Origin: Citricoccus zhacaiensis
Lineage (GTDB): Bacteria; Actinomycetota; Actinomycetes; Actinomycetales; Micrococcaceae
DNA length: 64,000 nt
Direction of reading: 5' to 3'
Assembly: GCF_014645315.1 (NCBI RefSeq)
Contig: NZ_BMLQ01000005.1
Span: 62,001 to 126,000, forward strand
The notes under the pieces are model-generated. The model was given only the letters and a program-made list of their open reading frames with translations. It had not been told where the DNA came from and did not search any database. Made by a program: the position numbers and the translations under genes. Below are positions 1 to 8,523 of the stretch, in pieces; position 1 is the stretch's first letter; the number at the start of each line of letters is the position of its first letter.

Positions 1-2
1 TG

Positions 3-428
3 CTGGTGACGGGCACCTCGAAGACCTTCCGCTCGCTCGCCCGCATCACCGGCGCGGCACCCCTGGCCGCCGGACCGTTCGTCAAGCGCCACCTCCGGCG
101 AGAGGACCTCACGCTGTGGGTCAACCGGATGGCCGCGATGACGGCCAGGGAACGGGCCAGGCTGCCGGGGGTATCCGAGGTGCGGGCCGCCCAGATGCTC
201 GCCGGCGGCATGGTGGCCGAGGCCGCGATGGACGCGTTCGGTGTCACCCAGGTGGAGATCTGCCCCTGGGCCCTGCGCGAGGGACTCATCATGCGCCGGC
301 TGGACGCCCTGGTCCAGGAGGGCATCCTGGGGCGGGAGACCACTCCGGGCGTCGGGAACGTCTACCTCAACCCGGACCCGATGCTGCCCGGCTTCTCCGT
401 GGGGGTGACCAGTGACTGGACCGGCTGA
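3..428 (+). CDS. Exopolyphosphatase / Ppx-GppA family phosphatase, C-terminal part (5' end outside window)
   Basis: The reading frame is open from the first bases, so only the last ~141 residues are present. The tail carries the conserved Ppx/GppA C-terminal signature: [15 protein letters not shown], then an [16 protein letters not shown] stretch and PWALREG near the end. Family members hydrolyse polyphosphate or pppGpp in the cytoplasm and have an actin-like ATPase fold. The stop lies 17 bp inside the next gene, so the two are probably translationally coupled. A GTG at 6 is only an internal codon. Whether it prefers polyP or pppGpp cannot be judged from the tail. Confidence 0.88.
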   Translation: MVTGTSKTFRSLARITGAAPLAAGPFVKRHLRREDLTLWVNRMAAMTARERARLPGVSEVRAAQMLAGGMVAEAAMDAFGVTQVEICPWALREGLIMRRLDALVQEGILGRETTPGVGNVYLNPDPMLPGFSVGVTSDWTG

Positions 429-1284
429 GATCCCGGTGACCCTGTCCTCGTCCTCCGTGTTCCCGCTGGGCACACAGGACGTGTTCGCGATGGCCGAGGA
501 CCTCGGATACGACGGGGTGGAGGTCATGGTCACGCACAATGCGTGGTCCCAGGACCCCGTGAAGTTGAACCGGCTGTCCGAGAAGCACGGCATGCCGATC
601 CACTCGATCCACGCCCCGACGCTGCTGTTCACCCAGCAGGTGTGGGGTTCGGCCTGGAACAAGCTGGCCAAGAGCGCGGACCTCGCCCGTGAGGTCGGAG
701 CCGAGGTGGTGGTGGCCCACCCGCCGTTCCGGTGGCAGGGCAACTACGCCTCCGGCTTCGCCGAGGGCATCCGGCAGATCATGGACGCCACCGGCGTGCT
801 GATCTGTGTGGAGAACATGTATCCGTGGCGGGCCGGCGGCCGCGAGGCCACGATGTACCTGCCGCACTGGGACCCGGTCCCGGAGGACTACGACTACGTC
901 ATCTGGGACTTCTCCCACGCCGCCATCGCCCAGGAGAACTCACTCGACGCGTTCCGCTCCCTCGGCGAGCGGCTGCGCCATGTCCACCTCACGGACGGCA
1001 CCGCCAACGGCAAGGACGAGCACATGCTCCCCGGTGACGGGGACCAGCCCGTGGCCGAGTGCATCGAATACCTCGGGGAGACCGGCTGGGACGGCGCCGT
1101 GTGCGTGGAGGTCGGCACCCGCAAGACGAAATATGCCGGGGAGCGCGAGGAGATGCTGATCTACTCGCTCGAGTTCGCCCGCCACCACCTCGCCGCCGGT
1201 GCCGCCCGCTCCGCCTCCGGGGGAGATCCAGACCACGATCAAGACACCGATCAAGACACCGTCGAAAGGTCCCCCCTTCCATGA
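412..1284 (+). CDS. Sugar phosphate isomerase/epimerase family protein (AP endonuclease 2-like TIM barrel)
   Basis: This 290-residue protein fits the xylose-isomerase-like TIM-barrel family. Near the N terminus is GYDGVEVMV, where a metal-ligand Glu follows a strand. Mid-protein ICVENMYPW supplies another Glu, and later HVHLTDG and VCVEVGTR resemble the metal-binding strands of this fold. The GTG start at 412 overlaps the upstream phosphatase gene, and its stop shares ATGA with proC, so the three form one coupled transcription unit. This ppx-isomerase-proC order is common in Micrococcales. The substrate is unknown; a sugar phosphate or inositol-type compound is the family guess. Confidence 0.8.
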   Translation: MTGPAEIPVTLSSSSVFPLGTQDVFAMAEDLGYDGVEVMVTHNAWSQDPVKLNRLSEKHGMPIHSIHAPTLLFTQQVWGSAWNKLAKSADLAREVGAEVVVAHPPFRWQGNYASGFAEGIRQIMDATGVLICVENMYPWRAGGREATMYLPHWDPVPEDYDYVIWDFSHAAIAQENSLDAFRSLGERLRHVHLTDGTANGKDEHMLPGDGDQPVAECIEYLGETGWDGAVCVEVGTRKTKYAGEREEMLIYSLEFARHHLAAGAARSASGGDPDHDQDTDQDTVERSPLP

Positions 1285-2108
1285 AGATCGCCCTGCTCGG
1301 ACTCGGGAACATGAACGGCGCCATCCTGGCCGGGATGCTCGCGGCCGGAACGGACGCCGCCTCCGTGCGCGCCACCGGCCACTCCGCCGAGCGGGCCCGG
1401 GAGAACCAGGAGCGCTACGGGGTCACCGTGGCCGCCACCGAGTCCGATCCCGACGCGAACCGCACCGCGGCCGCAGGGGCGGACCTCGTGGTCCTGGGGG
1501 TCAAGCCGAAGGACATCCTGGCCCTGTGCCGGGAGATCCACGGCGCCCTGCGCCCCGGCACCGTGGTGGTGTCCGTGGCCGCCGGGATCCCGCTGGCGGC
1601 CATGGAGGCGAACCTGCCCGAGGGGCAGCCGGTGGTGCGGACCATGCCGAACACGCCTTTGACGGTGGGCATGGGTGTGGTCGGGCTGGCCGGCGGGACC
1701 GCCGTGACCGAGCACCACGTGGACCTGGCCGCCGGGCTCTTCCGTGGCTCCGGCTCCGTGTACCAGGTCGAGGAGTCCCAGCTCGACGCCGTGGCCGCCG
1801 TCTCCGGGTCCGGGCCCGCCTACGCCTTCCTGCTGGCCGAGCTGATGGCCGCCGGGGGAGCGGGAATGGGCCTGGACGAGGACCTGGCGAAGGACCTGGC
1901 CCGCGCCACCGTCGCCGGAGCTGGCCGGATGCTCGCGGAGCCGGAGGTGGACCCGGCGGCGCTGCGCCGGGCGGTGACCAGCCCCCACGGCACCACGGAG
2001 GCCGCGGTCAACTCGTTCCTGGACTCCGGGCTCGCCGACCTGATCGCCCGGGGCATGCGGGCCTCTGCCGCCCGCGGTCAGGCGATGAGCCGCGAATACG
2101 GGTCCTGA
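1281..2108 (+). CDS. proC: Pyrroline-5-carboxylate reductase
   Basis: A 275-residue ProC that reduces 1-pyrroline-5-carboxylate to L-proline with NAD(P)H in the last step of proline synthesis. The N terminus [15 protein letters not shown] is the Rossmann GxGxMxxA motif. RTMPNTPLTVGMG and the C-terminal dimerisation-domain signature AVSGSGPAYAF followed by TSPHGTTEA are diagnostic. The ATG at 1281 overlaps the upstream stop by 4 bp (ATGA). An in-frame extension back to 1059 exists but lies inside the isomerase gene and does not look like ProC. It ends 3 bp from the convergent trkA. Confidence 0.96.
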   Translation: MKIALLGLGNMNGAILAGMLAAGTDAASVRATGHSAERARENQERYGVTVAATESDPDANRTAAAGADLVVLGVKPKDILALCREIHGALRPGTVVVSVAAGIPLAAMEANLPEGQPVVRTMPNTPLTVGMGVVGLAGGTAVTEHHVDLAAGLFRGSGSVYQVEESQLDAVAAVSGSGPAYAFLLAELMAAGGAGMGLDEDLAKDLARATVAGAGRMLAEPEVDPAALRRAVTSPHGTTEAAVNSFLDSGLADLIARGMRASAARGQAMSREYGS

Positions 2109-2111
2109 CGC

Positions 2112-2783
2112 TCAGGGCCGGGAGGCGAAGCGCTCCAGCAGGTCGGTGTGCCCGGAGACGATGAGCGTGTCCCGCGGCCCGACCTTGGTGTCCGGTTGCG
2201 CGTAGGTGAAGTCCTCGCCGGGCGTCTTCACGCCCACGATCGTCACCCCGTACTTGGCGCGGATGTCCGACTCGGCCAGGGTGAAGCCCACGGCCTCTGC
2301 CGGCGGGTACATCTTGACGATCGCGAAGTCGTCGTCGAATTCGATGAAGTCCAGCATGCGCCCGCCCACCAAGTGGGCGGCCCGGACGCCGGCGTCGTGC
2401 TCGGGGAAGATCACGTGGTGCGCGCCGATCCGGCGCAGGATCTTGCCGTGGGCCGGGGTGATGGCCTTGACCCAGATGTGCTCTACGCCCAGGTCCACCA
2501 GGTTCACGGTGATGAGCACGGAGGACTCGATCGAGGTACCCACGCCCACCACGGCGGTGGCGAACTCCTGGGCGCCGAGCTGGCGCAACGCCTGGAGATC
2601 GGTGGCATCCGCCTCGACCACGTGCGTCAGCGTGCCGGCGAACTTCTGCACCAGGGCCGCGTCGCGCTCGATCGCCATGACCTCGCGGCCCTGGGCCACC
2701 AGCTGCTCGCCCACGGCCGAACCGAAGCGGCCCAGGCCGATCAGCAGCACCGGGGCGTGGGGATCCGGACGGTTCTCAGCCAA
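2112..2783 (-). CDS. trkA: Trk/Ktr potassium uptake system, cytoplasmic NAD-binding subunit TrkA
   Basis: A 223-residue RCK protein gating the TrkH/KtrB potassium channel. VLLIGLGRFGSAV is the N-terminal Rossmann nucleotide-binding motif, and a TrkA-C domain occupies the last ~75 residues (AVGFTLAESDIRAKYGV onward). A TTG start at 2783 is chosen. It overlaps the last codons of trkH by 8 bp, GAGGAAAGG sits 7-8 nt upstream as a ribosome site, and the resulting length matches the family. The longer frame to 2867 adds a nonhomologous basic stretch read from inside trkH. trkH-trkA form an operon. Confidence 0.93.
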   Translation of the reverse strand: MAENRPDPHAPVLLIGLGRFGSAVGEQLVAQGREVMAIERDAALVQKFAGTLTHVVEADATDLQALRQLGAQEFATAVVGVGTSIESSVLITVNLVDLGVEHIWVKAITPAHGKILRRIGAHHVIFPEHDAGVRAAHLVGGRMLDFIEFDDDFAIVKMYPPAEAVGFTLAESDIRAKYGVTIVGVKTPGEDFTYAQPDTKVGPRDTLIVSGHTDLLERFASRP

Positions 2784-4332
2784 TGATCGGCCTTTCCTCG
2801 GGGTACCGGAACAGGATGCGGCGCTGACGCAGGGCCAGCGCGGACGCGAAGGTGATCGTACCAACACGGCCGGCGAACATCAGGACGGTCAGCACGTACT
2901 TGCCCGACGGCGGCAGCTCGGCCGTCAGCCCCGTGGTCAGCCCGCACGTGCCGAACGCGCTGAGTACCTCGAACAGCGGGCGCTGCAGGGACTCGTCGCT
3001 GATGGCCACCAGGGCCATGGTGCCGACCAGGATGAGGGTGGCGCCCAGGGCGAGGACGGAGATGGCCACACGGACCGAACCCGGGGTGATGGTGCGCCCA
3101 TGGGCGGTGACCTCGCGGTCGCCGCGGGCCTCGGCCACGATCGCCAGGAACATCACCGCCAGGGTGGTGACCTTGATGCCGCCGGCGGTGGACGCCGAAC
3201 CGCCGCCCACGAACATCAGGGCGTCCGTCAGCAGCAGGGTCTCGGGCGACTGTTCGTTGATGTCATAGACGGAGAAGCCCCCGGACCGGGACATCACCGA
3301 GCCGAACAGCGAGTACTGGAGGCGCTCGGCCACCCCGAACTGGCCGAGCGTGGCCTGGTTGGACCACTCGAAGATCCCGATCAGCAGGGCCCCGCCGAGC
3401 ACCAGGGCGGTGGTGGTGGTGACGGTCAGCTTGGTGTGCAGGTTCCACCGGGACCACCGCCAGCGCTGCTGCATCAGCACCATGACCACCGGGAAGCCCA
3501 GGGCACCGGCGAAGACCCCGGCCATGAGGGTCCAGATGATCCACGGGTCGTGCATGAAGGATTCCAACCCGTCCGTGTGGAGGGTGAAGCCGGCGTTGTT
3601 GAAGGCGGAGACCGAGTAGAAGATCCCGTTCCACAGCCCTTCACCCCAGGAGCCGGTGTGCACCACGAACCGGGGCACCAGCACCACCGCCAGGACCGCC
3701 TCGAAGAAGAACGTGGTGCCGACCACCACGCGCAGCAGGGCCCCGACCTCCCCGATCCGGCCGGTGGTCATGCCCTCCTGCGTGATCAGCTTGGACCGTA
3801 CGCCCAGCCGCTTGGACACGGCCAACGTCAGCAGCGCCGCCATGGAGAGGATCCCCAGCCCGCCGATCTGCATGGCCACGAGGATGACCAGCTGCCCGGC
3901 GAAGCTCCAGTGCTCCGCCGTGTTCACCGGAGTCAACCCCGTGACGGAAACCGCGGAAGTGGCCACGAACAGGGCGTCGTGGAAGGCGGTGATGCGCCCG
4001 GTCCTCGAGGCGAAGGGCAGGGACAACAGGGCGGTGAACACCAGGATGACGACGGCGAAGGCCAGCAGCGCGGCCCGTGCCGGTGACGCTCCGGCCACCG
4101 TGGAGACGAACAACCGGAGGCGTTCGAGCACCTCGCGGAGCCCGGAGCGGTCCGGACCGCCGGCCGGGGGGCCGACCCGGGGGGACAAGGCCCTGCTCAG
4201 GGCGGAGGGTGGGCGGACTGTGCGGCCGCCCGACGGCGTCGGGATCCGGCCTCCGGTCTTTCGGCGGGCCTGGGGCCGGGGCAGGGAGCGAGACAGGGAG
4301 CGGGGGCGGGGGATGCGCTGGTGCCGGGTCAT
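2776..4332 (-). CDS. trkH: Trk/Ktr potassium transporter membrane subunit TrkH/KtrB
   Basis: A 518-residue integral membrane protein of the SKT superfamily, with four pseudo-repeated pore units. Selectivity-filter-like loops with conserved Gly are visible (SVTGLTPVN, NAGFTLH, RSGGFSVYD, CGLTTGL). A basic N-terminal extension of ~75 residues (HQRIPRPRSLSRSLPRPQ) precedes the first helix, unusually long for the family. A downstream start cannot be excluded; ATG 4332 has GGAAGGG about 14 nt upstream. It is read together with trkA. The pair takes up K+ for turgor and pH control. Confidence 0.93.
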   Translation of the reverse strand: MTRHQRIPRPRSLSRSLPRPQARRKTGGRIPTPSGGRTVRPPSALSRALSPRVGPPAGGPDRSGLREVLERLRLFVSTVAGASPARAALLAFAVVILVFTALLSLPFASRTGRITAFHDALFVATSAVSVTGLTPVNTAEHWSFAGQLVILVAMQIGGLGILSMAALLTLAVSKRLGVRSKLITQEGMTTGRIGEVGALLRVVVGTTFFFEAVLAVVLVPRFVVHTGSWGEGLWNGIFYSVSAFNNAGFTLHTDGLESFMHDPWIIWTLMAGVFAGALGFPVVMVLMQQRWRWSRWNLHTKLTVTTTTALVLGGALLIGIFEWSNQATLGQFGVAERLQYSLFGSVMSRSGGFSVYDINEQSPETLLLTDALMFVGGGSASTAGGIKVTTLAVMFLAIVAEARGDREVTAHGRTITPGSVRVAISVLALGATLILVGTMALVAISDESLQRPLFEVLSAFGTCGLTTGLTAELPPSGKYVLTVLMFAGRVGTITFASALALRQRRILFRYPEERPIIG

Positions 4333-4473
4333 GCGCCGGTGATCACGTCCCTTCCGTTCCGCCTGTTCCGTCCCTGGTCACGAACGATCCCATCATCCAC
4401 CATCCGGTGTGAGATGCCGCCCATGACGTCATCACCTGCCGGTGGTGACGCCGGAAGCATAGTCTGTGTGGTG

Positions 4474-5799
4474 ATGACCAACACACCGAACGACGCGACC
4501 GGCACCGTTCCAGGTGCCGATCCAGGTACCGCACCGGGCGCCGTGTCCAGTCGCGCCCCCAGGACCGCACCCGTCCCGGCCCCCGCTGGCCGTCCCCCGA
4601 CGGCCACGGCCGTGGTCTGGGACGAGGCGCTGCTGGGCTACAAGTTCAGCACCGCCCACCCCATGGCGCCGGTACGCCTTGACCTGACCCACCGGCTGTC
4701 CCAGGCTCTCGGTCTGCTCGACCGGCCCGGAGTGGGGATCATCAAGCCCGAGGTGGCCTCTGACGAGGTCTTGGCCTCCGTCCACGATCCCGAGTACATC
4801 CGCGCCGTCCGTGCCGTCAGCACGGGCGAGGCGGCCGAGGACCTGGAGCGGGGGCTGGGGACTGACGACAATCCGGTGTTCCCCCACGTCCACGAGGCCT
4901 CAGCCCGGATCCTCGGCGGCTCCGTGGCCGCAGCGGAGGCCATCTGGTCGGGGGAGGTCCTGCATGCCGTGAACTTCGCCGGCGGGCTCCATCACGCCGG
5001 CCGTGGCAAGGCCAGTGGATTCTGCATCTACAACGACTGCGCCGCGGCCATCCAGCGGCTGCTCGATCGAGGAGCCCGGCGGGTCGCCTATGTGGATCTG
5101 GACGCCCATCATGGTGACGGCGTCGAGTCCATCTTCTGGAACGATCCGCGCGTGCTGACCATCTCCATCCACGAGACCGGCATCTCCCTGTTCCCGGGGA
5201 GTGGCTTCGCGAACGACTCCGGCGGACCCGTGGCGCTCGGTTCCGCCGTCAATGTGGCGCTCCCACCGGGCACCGGTGATGCGGGCTACCTGCGGGCCAC
5301 GCATTCCGTGGTCCCGCAGCTGCTCCGGGCCTTCGACCCGCAGGTACTGGTCACCCAGCATGGTTGCGACGGCCACAGGGAGGATCCCCTGACGAATCTG
5401 CGGATGTCCGTGGATGGCCAGCGCCAACTGGCGCTGGACGCCTCCGACTGGGCCCGCGACTTCGCCGGGGACCGATGGCTGGCCACCGGGGGCGGTGGCT
5501 ACAGTCCCTTCTCCGTGGTCCCGCGGACCTGGACGCATCTGGTGGCCGCTGCCACCGGGCAGCCGCTCCGGACCAGCACGGTCATCCCGCAGGAATGGCG
5601 CGACTACGCCGCACGGGCCGCCGGGTGGGGCCCCGGTAACGAGATGGCGGGAATTCCGGACACCATGTCGGACGGGGTGGATGTCTGGTGGCGCTCCTGG
5701 GAGGTCGGCTACGATCCCTCAGACCCCGTCGACCAGACCATCATGGCGACCCGGAAGGAGATCTTTCCCTATCATGGGCTGGATCCCTGGTTCGACTGA
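4474..5799 (+). CDS. acuC: Histone-deacetylase superfamily protein, AcuC-like
   Basis: A 441-residue arginase/deacetylase-fold protein. Zn-dependent deacetylase motifs are present: the catalytic His pair in GGLHHAGRGKASGFCIYND, the metal-ligand motif DLDAHHGDG, and a late GGGGYS. In Bacillus and other bacteria AcuC removes acetyl groups from acetyl-CoA synthetase, controlling acetate/acetoin use. That role here is by homology. ATG 4474 is chosen from in-frame starts 4468, 4471 and 4474. TAGTCT at 4460-4465 could be a -10 box giving a nearly leaderless mRNA. The in-frame extension back to 4321 would overlap the divergent trkH start. It has no other family gene beside it. Confidence 0.9.
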   Translation: MTNTPNDATGTVPGADPGTAPGAVSSRAPRTAPVPAPAGRPPTATAVVWDEALLGYKFSTAHPMAPVRLDLTHRLSQALGLLDRPGVGIIKPEVASDEVLASVHDPEYIRAVRAVSTGEAAEDLERGLGTDDNPVFPHVHEASARILGGSVAAAEAIWSGEVLHAVNFAGGLHHAGRGKASGFCIYNDCAAAIQRLLDRGARRVAYVDLDAHHGDGVESIFWNDPRVLTISIHETGISLFPGSGFANDSGGPVALGSAVNVALPPGTGDAGYLRATHSVVPQLLRAFDPQVLVTQHGCDGHREDPLTNLRMSVDGQRQLALDASDWARDFAGDRWLATGGGGYSPFSVVPRTWTHLVAAATGQPLRTSTVIPQEWRDYAARAAGWGPGNEMAGIPDTMSDGVDVWWRSWEVGYDPSDPVDQTIMATRKEIFPYHGLDPWFD

Positions 5800-5953
5800 C
5801 ACGCCGTTGTATGCTCTGTAGGTGTGCCTGTGGTGACACGAGTGCACCGTGTGTTCGATAGGATGTCTGAGAATGCCACGCCTGGCGCGGCAGATGTACT
5901 GTGCCGCCAGATCGAGACAGTTCGAAGCAAGGCAGTGGAAATGGGGAACGCAA

Positions 5954-6181
5954 GTGGTTGATGCCGGTAACTTCGCCGACACGCGCTTCATGACGGTCAC
6001 AGAGGTGGCCGAGATGATGCGTGTGTCCCGTATGACCGTCTACCGGATGATCCATGCCGGCGAGCTCCCCGCTGTGCGTTTCGGCCGTTCCTACCGGGTG
6101 CCCGAGTCCGCCGTCGAGCAGATACTGCAGACCGGCGCCACGGACCACCGGGCCACCGGCACGGATGGCCGGCACGCCTGA
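5954..6181 (+). CDS. BldC-like helix-turn-helix regulator (MerR/excisionase-type DNA-binding domain)
   Basis: A small single-domain regulator of 75 residues. DTRFMTVTEVAEMMRVSRMTVYRMIHAGELPAVRFGRSYRVPESAVEQ is a complete winged-helix excisionase/MerR-type domain, here given only by its features: the recognition helix MTVYRMI and the wing AVRFGRSYRVP. Actinobacterial BldC, a development regulator in Streptomyces, has this architecture. GTG 5954 is chosen because GGGGAACG precedes it and homologues begin shortly before the TVxEVA motif. ATG 5990 is an alternative. It sits directly upstream of the bS22 gene, a pairing common in Actinobacteria. Confidence 0.82.
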   Translation: MVDAGNFADTRFMTVTEVAEMMRVSRMTVYRMIHAGELPAVRFGRSYRVPESAVEQILQTGATDHRATGTDGRHA

Positions 6182-6263
6182 CCTCGCCTGCCACACCTGA
6201 TGTCTGCCGGTCCCTGTGCCGGCATTCTGGCCGGTCCTGACGCCGGCCGATGTTCCCGGTTCG

Positions 6264-6290
6264 TTGCCACACCCGAGTGCAGGGTAAGGT
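6264..6290 (+). promoter_or_regulatory. Candidate promoter of the bS22 gene
   Basis: TTGCCA at 6264-6269 and TAAGGT at 6285-6290 (15 bp spacer, somewhat short) lie about 85 nt upstream of the bS22 start. This would leave a long leader for such a short gene. Weak, because the spacing is suboptimal. Confidence 0.35.
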
Positions 6291-6374
6291 GTTAGGGAAC
6301 GTTTTTGACCAAAGATGTACGGATCTTCAACAGGCGTCTGTTGCGGATTCACCAACCACACAAGAGGTTTCCCT

Positions 6375-6473
6375 ATGGGTTCAGTGATCAAGAAGCGCCG
6401 CAAGCGGATGTCCAAGAAGAAGCACCGCAAGCAACTGCGCAAGACTCGCCACCAGCGCCGCAACAAGAAGTAG
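6375..6473 (+). CDS. Small ribosomal subunit protein bS22 (AURKAIP1/COX24-domain family), 32 aa
   Basis: A 32-residue protein beginning MGSVIKKRRKRMSKKK and ending in RNKK, almost entirely Lys/Arg/His. It nearly matches the start of bS22, the tiny 30S protein seen in mycobacterial ribosome structures, which belongs to the AURKAIP1/COX24 family. AAGAGG at 6362-6367 is the ribosome site, 7 nt before ATG 6375. A strong hairpin terminator follows at 6501. Because of its size it is easily missed by gene callers. The neighbouring BldC-like gene upstream is a conserved context. The assignment rests on remembered sequence similarity. Confidence 0.9.
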   Translation: MGSVIKKRRKRMSKKKHRKQLRKTRHQRRNKK

Positions 6474-6500
6474 GCGCTTCACCGCGAGGTTTCGCTGCAT

Positions 6501-6536
6501 CCGGGGCCGTCCCGCCGCAAGGCAGGACGGCCCCGG
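6501..6536 (+). terminator. Hairpin terminator after bS22
   Basis: A perfect 12-bp stem CCGGGGCCGTCC / GGACGGCCCCGG with a 12-nt loop starts 27 nt after the bS22 stop. A short T-containing run (TGTTTAAG) follows. It separates bS22 from the glutaredoxin gene. Confidence 0.8.
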
Positions 6537-6578
6537 AGCTGTTTAAGCCGCTCGGAGCTGTCGAACCTCCGCCGGGCC

Positions 6579-6584
6579 TACGAT
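6579..6584 (+). promoter_or_regulatory. -10 box TACGAT for a leaderless glutaredoxin-like mRNA
   Basis: TACGAT lies 7 nt before ATG 6592. The same TANNNT-N6/7-start arrangement recurs across the window, and this decides the start over the upstream ATG 6583, which overlaps the box. Confidence 0.5.
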
Positions 6585-6591
6585 GGAGCGG

Positions 6592-6891
6592 ATGACTGAG
6601 ATGCAGCCCCCGCCAGCACCCCGACCAGCCTCCGGCCCCCGTGCCGTCCCCGCCGTCGAACTCCTCGTCAAGGACGGCTGCCACCTGTGCGCGGACGCGC
6701 TGGCCGTGGTGGAGGAGGTCTGTGACCGGCTCGGGGTGGACTGGCAGGCCGTGGACATCGCCGGGCGTCCTGACCTGGCCGAGCGGCATGCCGAGGAGAT
6801 TCCCGTCCTGATGGTGGACGGCGTGCAGCGGGACTTCTGGCGCATCGATCCGATCCGCCTGGAGCGGATGCTGACCGCGGACCGGCCATGA
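6592..6891 (+). CDS. Glutaredoxin family (thioredoxin-fold) protein
   Basis: A 99-residue thioredoxin-fold protein. VELLVKDGCHLCADAL carries a CxxC redox pair (C-H-L-C), and EIPVLMVDG contains the cis-Pro loop typical of glutaredoxin-like proteins (DUF836 group). It probably acts in cytoplasmic thiol exchange; its partner is unknown. It overlaps rex by 4 bp (ATGA), and glutaredoxin-like gene plus rex is also the order in Streptomyces. No hem genes follow here, unlike Streptomyces. Confidence 0.85.
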   Translation: MTEMQPPPAPRPASGPRAVPAVELLVKDGCHLCADALAVVEEVCDRLGVDWQAVDIAGRPDLAERHAEEIPVLMVDGVQRDFWRIDPIRLERMLTADRP

Positions 6892-7550
6892 GCAGCGACG
6901 GAGCCGGTCACCACCGGGGTCCGGGGTCCGGCCTCTCCCGGCCCACCGTGTCCCGGTTGCCCGGCTACCTGCGCGCCTTGTCCGCCTTGGCCCGGGCCGG
7001 GACCGTTCGGGTGTCCTCCACCGACCTGGCCGGGCACACCGGGGTCAGCTCGGCAGTGCTGCGCCGGGACCTGTCCAGCCTGGGCCAGTTGGGCAGACGC
7101 GGGGTCGGCTATCCCGTGGCCGCGCTCCAGCAGGCCATCAGCCGGGCCCTGGGCCTCGTGGAGGACCAACCCGTGGTCCTGGTGGGCGCCGGGCACCTCG
7201 GCTCGGCGCTGGCCGGGTATGCCGGCTTCGGGGAGCGCGGGATGCGCCTGTGCGCAGTGCTCGACGCCGACCCCCGCCTGGTCGGGGAGCGGCGCGGTTC
7301 CGTGGTGGTCCGGCCGCTCGAGGAGCTGGAGGGAAGCGTCGCCGAGTCCGGGGCGAGGCTGGCGATCATGGCGGTGCCGGCCGGCGTCGCGCAGACCGTG
7401 GCCGACCGTCTGGTGGCGGCGGGGATCCGGGGACTGCTGAACTTCGCCCCCGTGGACCTGGTGGTGCCCCGCGGGGTGACGGTGCGTGCCGTGGACCTGT
7501 CCACCGAACTGCAGATCCTGGCCTTCCACCAGGCCGAGTTGCGGCAGTAG
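6888..7550 (+). CDS. rex: Redox-sensing transcriptional repressor Rex
   Basis: A 220-residue Rex. An N-terminal winged helix (about residues 20-75: TVSRLPGYLRALSALA, then VLRRDLSSLGQLGRRGVGY) is followed by a Rossmann domain with VVLVGAGHLGSAL (G100, G102, G105) that senses NADH/NAD+. FAPVDLVVP and VDLSTELQILAF at the end are typical of the swapped C-terminal helix. In Actinobacteria Rex represses respiratory genes such as cydAB when NADH is low. It is translationally coupled to the glutaredoxin gene. Its own target sites in the window were not identified. Confidence 0.95.
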   Translation: MSSDGAGHHRGPGSGLSRPTVSRLPGYLRALSALARAGTVRVSSTDLAGHTGVSSAVLRRDLSSLGQLGRRGVGYPVAALQQAISRALGLVEDQPVVLVGAGHLGSALAGYAGFGERGMRLCAVLDADPRLVGERRGSVVVRPLEELEGSVAESGARLAIMAVPAGVAQTVADRLVAAGIRGLLNFAPVDLVVPRGVTVRAVDLSTELQILAFHQAELRQ

Positions 7551-7590
7551 CGGCGCCCGCCGGGGCGGTTGACCGGGAGGTGCGGGAGGT

Positions 7591-8445
7591 CTAGCGGCGC
7601 ATGGCCTTCTCCCACGCCTTGGCGCGGAGGTACTCACTGGAGGGGCGCAGGTAGGCGAAGACGATTCCGGCGATTCCCAGGGCCACGTAGATGAGGCCGG
7701 GGCCGAAGACGGAGGTCAGGGAGAGCACGGCGAAGATCGTGCCGAAGATCCGGGCCACGTTGGAGCCGCGGCGGATACCGGTGGCGATCAGCCAGTACAG
7801 CACCACCAGGAGCACCGTGAAGACCACGGCGAAGATGCGCACCGAGGCCAGGAATGACTCCATCTCGATCGCCACGCCGGCCGCATCCATCTGCTCCTGG
7901 TAGAGGTCCAGCATCTCTGGGGTCAGCCCCATGTTCGGCGAGAACAGGGAGAACAGCTCGATGACCAGGAACGCGAGGCCGGCCGCGAGGATCAGCCAAT
8001 AGGACCGGTCGATCGTGCTCGGCTTGGTGATCGGACCGAGCTGCTGCGGGACGTCCTGACCCGGGTAGCCGTACCCCGGGCCGGGCTGGTTGGCCGGCGG
8101 CTGCCCGTAGGGGGAGTAGCCCTGGGGGTGCTGTCCGTAGGGAGACTGACCGTAGGGAGCTTGGCCGTAGGCGTTCTGCCCCTGCGGCGGCTGGCCATAC
8201 GGGGACGGGCCCTGCGGCGGTTGGCCGTAGGGCGGGGCCGGATGCTGGCCCTGCTGGGCCTGCCGTTCCTGCCGTTCCTGCTGAGCCTGGCTCAGCCGGG
8301 CCTGGTGCTCGGCCTGCTGCTCCGGCGTCAGGCGGATGCCGTACTGGGGGCGATCGTCTCGGGGCTGACCCGGTTGCTGGCCCGGCTGCTGGGGCGCTTC
8401 AGGCTGCTCGGGCTGCTCGGGGTGTTCGGGATGCTGCTCGTTCAT
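7591..8445 (-). CDS. Proline/glutamine-rich membrane protein with YGQ-type repeats, function unknown
   Basis: A 284-residue protein of two parts. Residues 1 to ~145 are hydrophilic and low in complexity: E/P/Q clusters, then about ten PYGQPPQG-like units and a GYGYPGQ end. Residues ~145-284 contain about four predicted membrane helices ([35 protein letters not shown], and two near the end). ATG 8445 follows AGGAAGAG; the longer frame up to 9690 runs through the opposite-strand genes and is not real. Similar Tyr/Pro-rich cytoplasmic tails on small membrane proteins are common in Actinobacteria. It is convergent with rex. Confidence 0.75.
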   Translation of the reverse strand: MNEQHPEHPEQPEQPEAPQQPGQQPGQPRDDRPQYGIRLTPEQQAEHQARLSQAQQERQERQAQQGQHPAPPYGQPPQGPSPYGQPPQGQNAYGQAPYGQSPYGQHPQGYSPYGQPPANQPGPGYGYPGQDVPQQLGPITKPSTIDRSYWLILAAGLAFLVIELFSLFSPNMGLTPEMLDLYQEQMDAAGVAIEMESFLASVRIFAVVFTVLLVVLYWLIATGIRRGSNVARIFGTIFAVLSLTSVFGPGLIYVALGIAGIVFAYLRPSSEYLRAKAWEKAMRR

Positions 8446-8511
8446 GGCGGGCTCTTCCTGCGGGACTCTCGGGTCGAATGGTCTTGGGTCAACGCTATCG
8501 CCCGATTCTGA

Positions 8512-8517
8512 CAGTAT
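8512..8517 (+). promoter_or_regulatory. -10-like box CAGTAT for the histidine phosphatase gene
   Basis: CAGTAT ends 6 nt before ATG 8524, with A at position 2 and T at position 6. It fits the leaderless pattern of the window, and no ribosome site is visible. Confidence 0.35.
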
Positions 8518-8523
8518 GGACGC

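Noticed and set aside
2206-4086. Plus-strand open frame of 626 codons opposite trkH
   Set aside because: It is antisense to a clear TrkH and trkA coding region, has no start signals and shows the Gly/Gln/His composition of frame-shifted high-GC sequence.
5805-5953. Small plus-strand peptide frame from 5849 before the BldC-like gene
   Set aside because: The extra 35 codons at the frame start (MCSIGCLRMPRLARQMYC) have no family match and no ribosome site; GTG 5954 with GGGGAACG is preferred.
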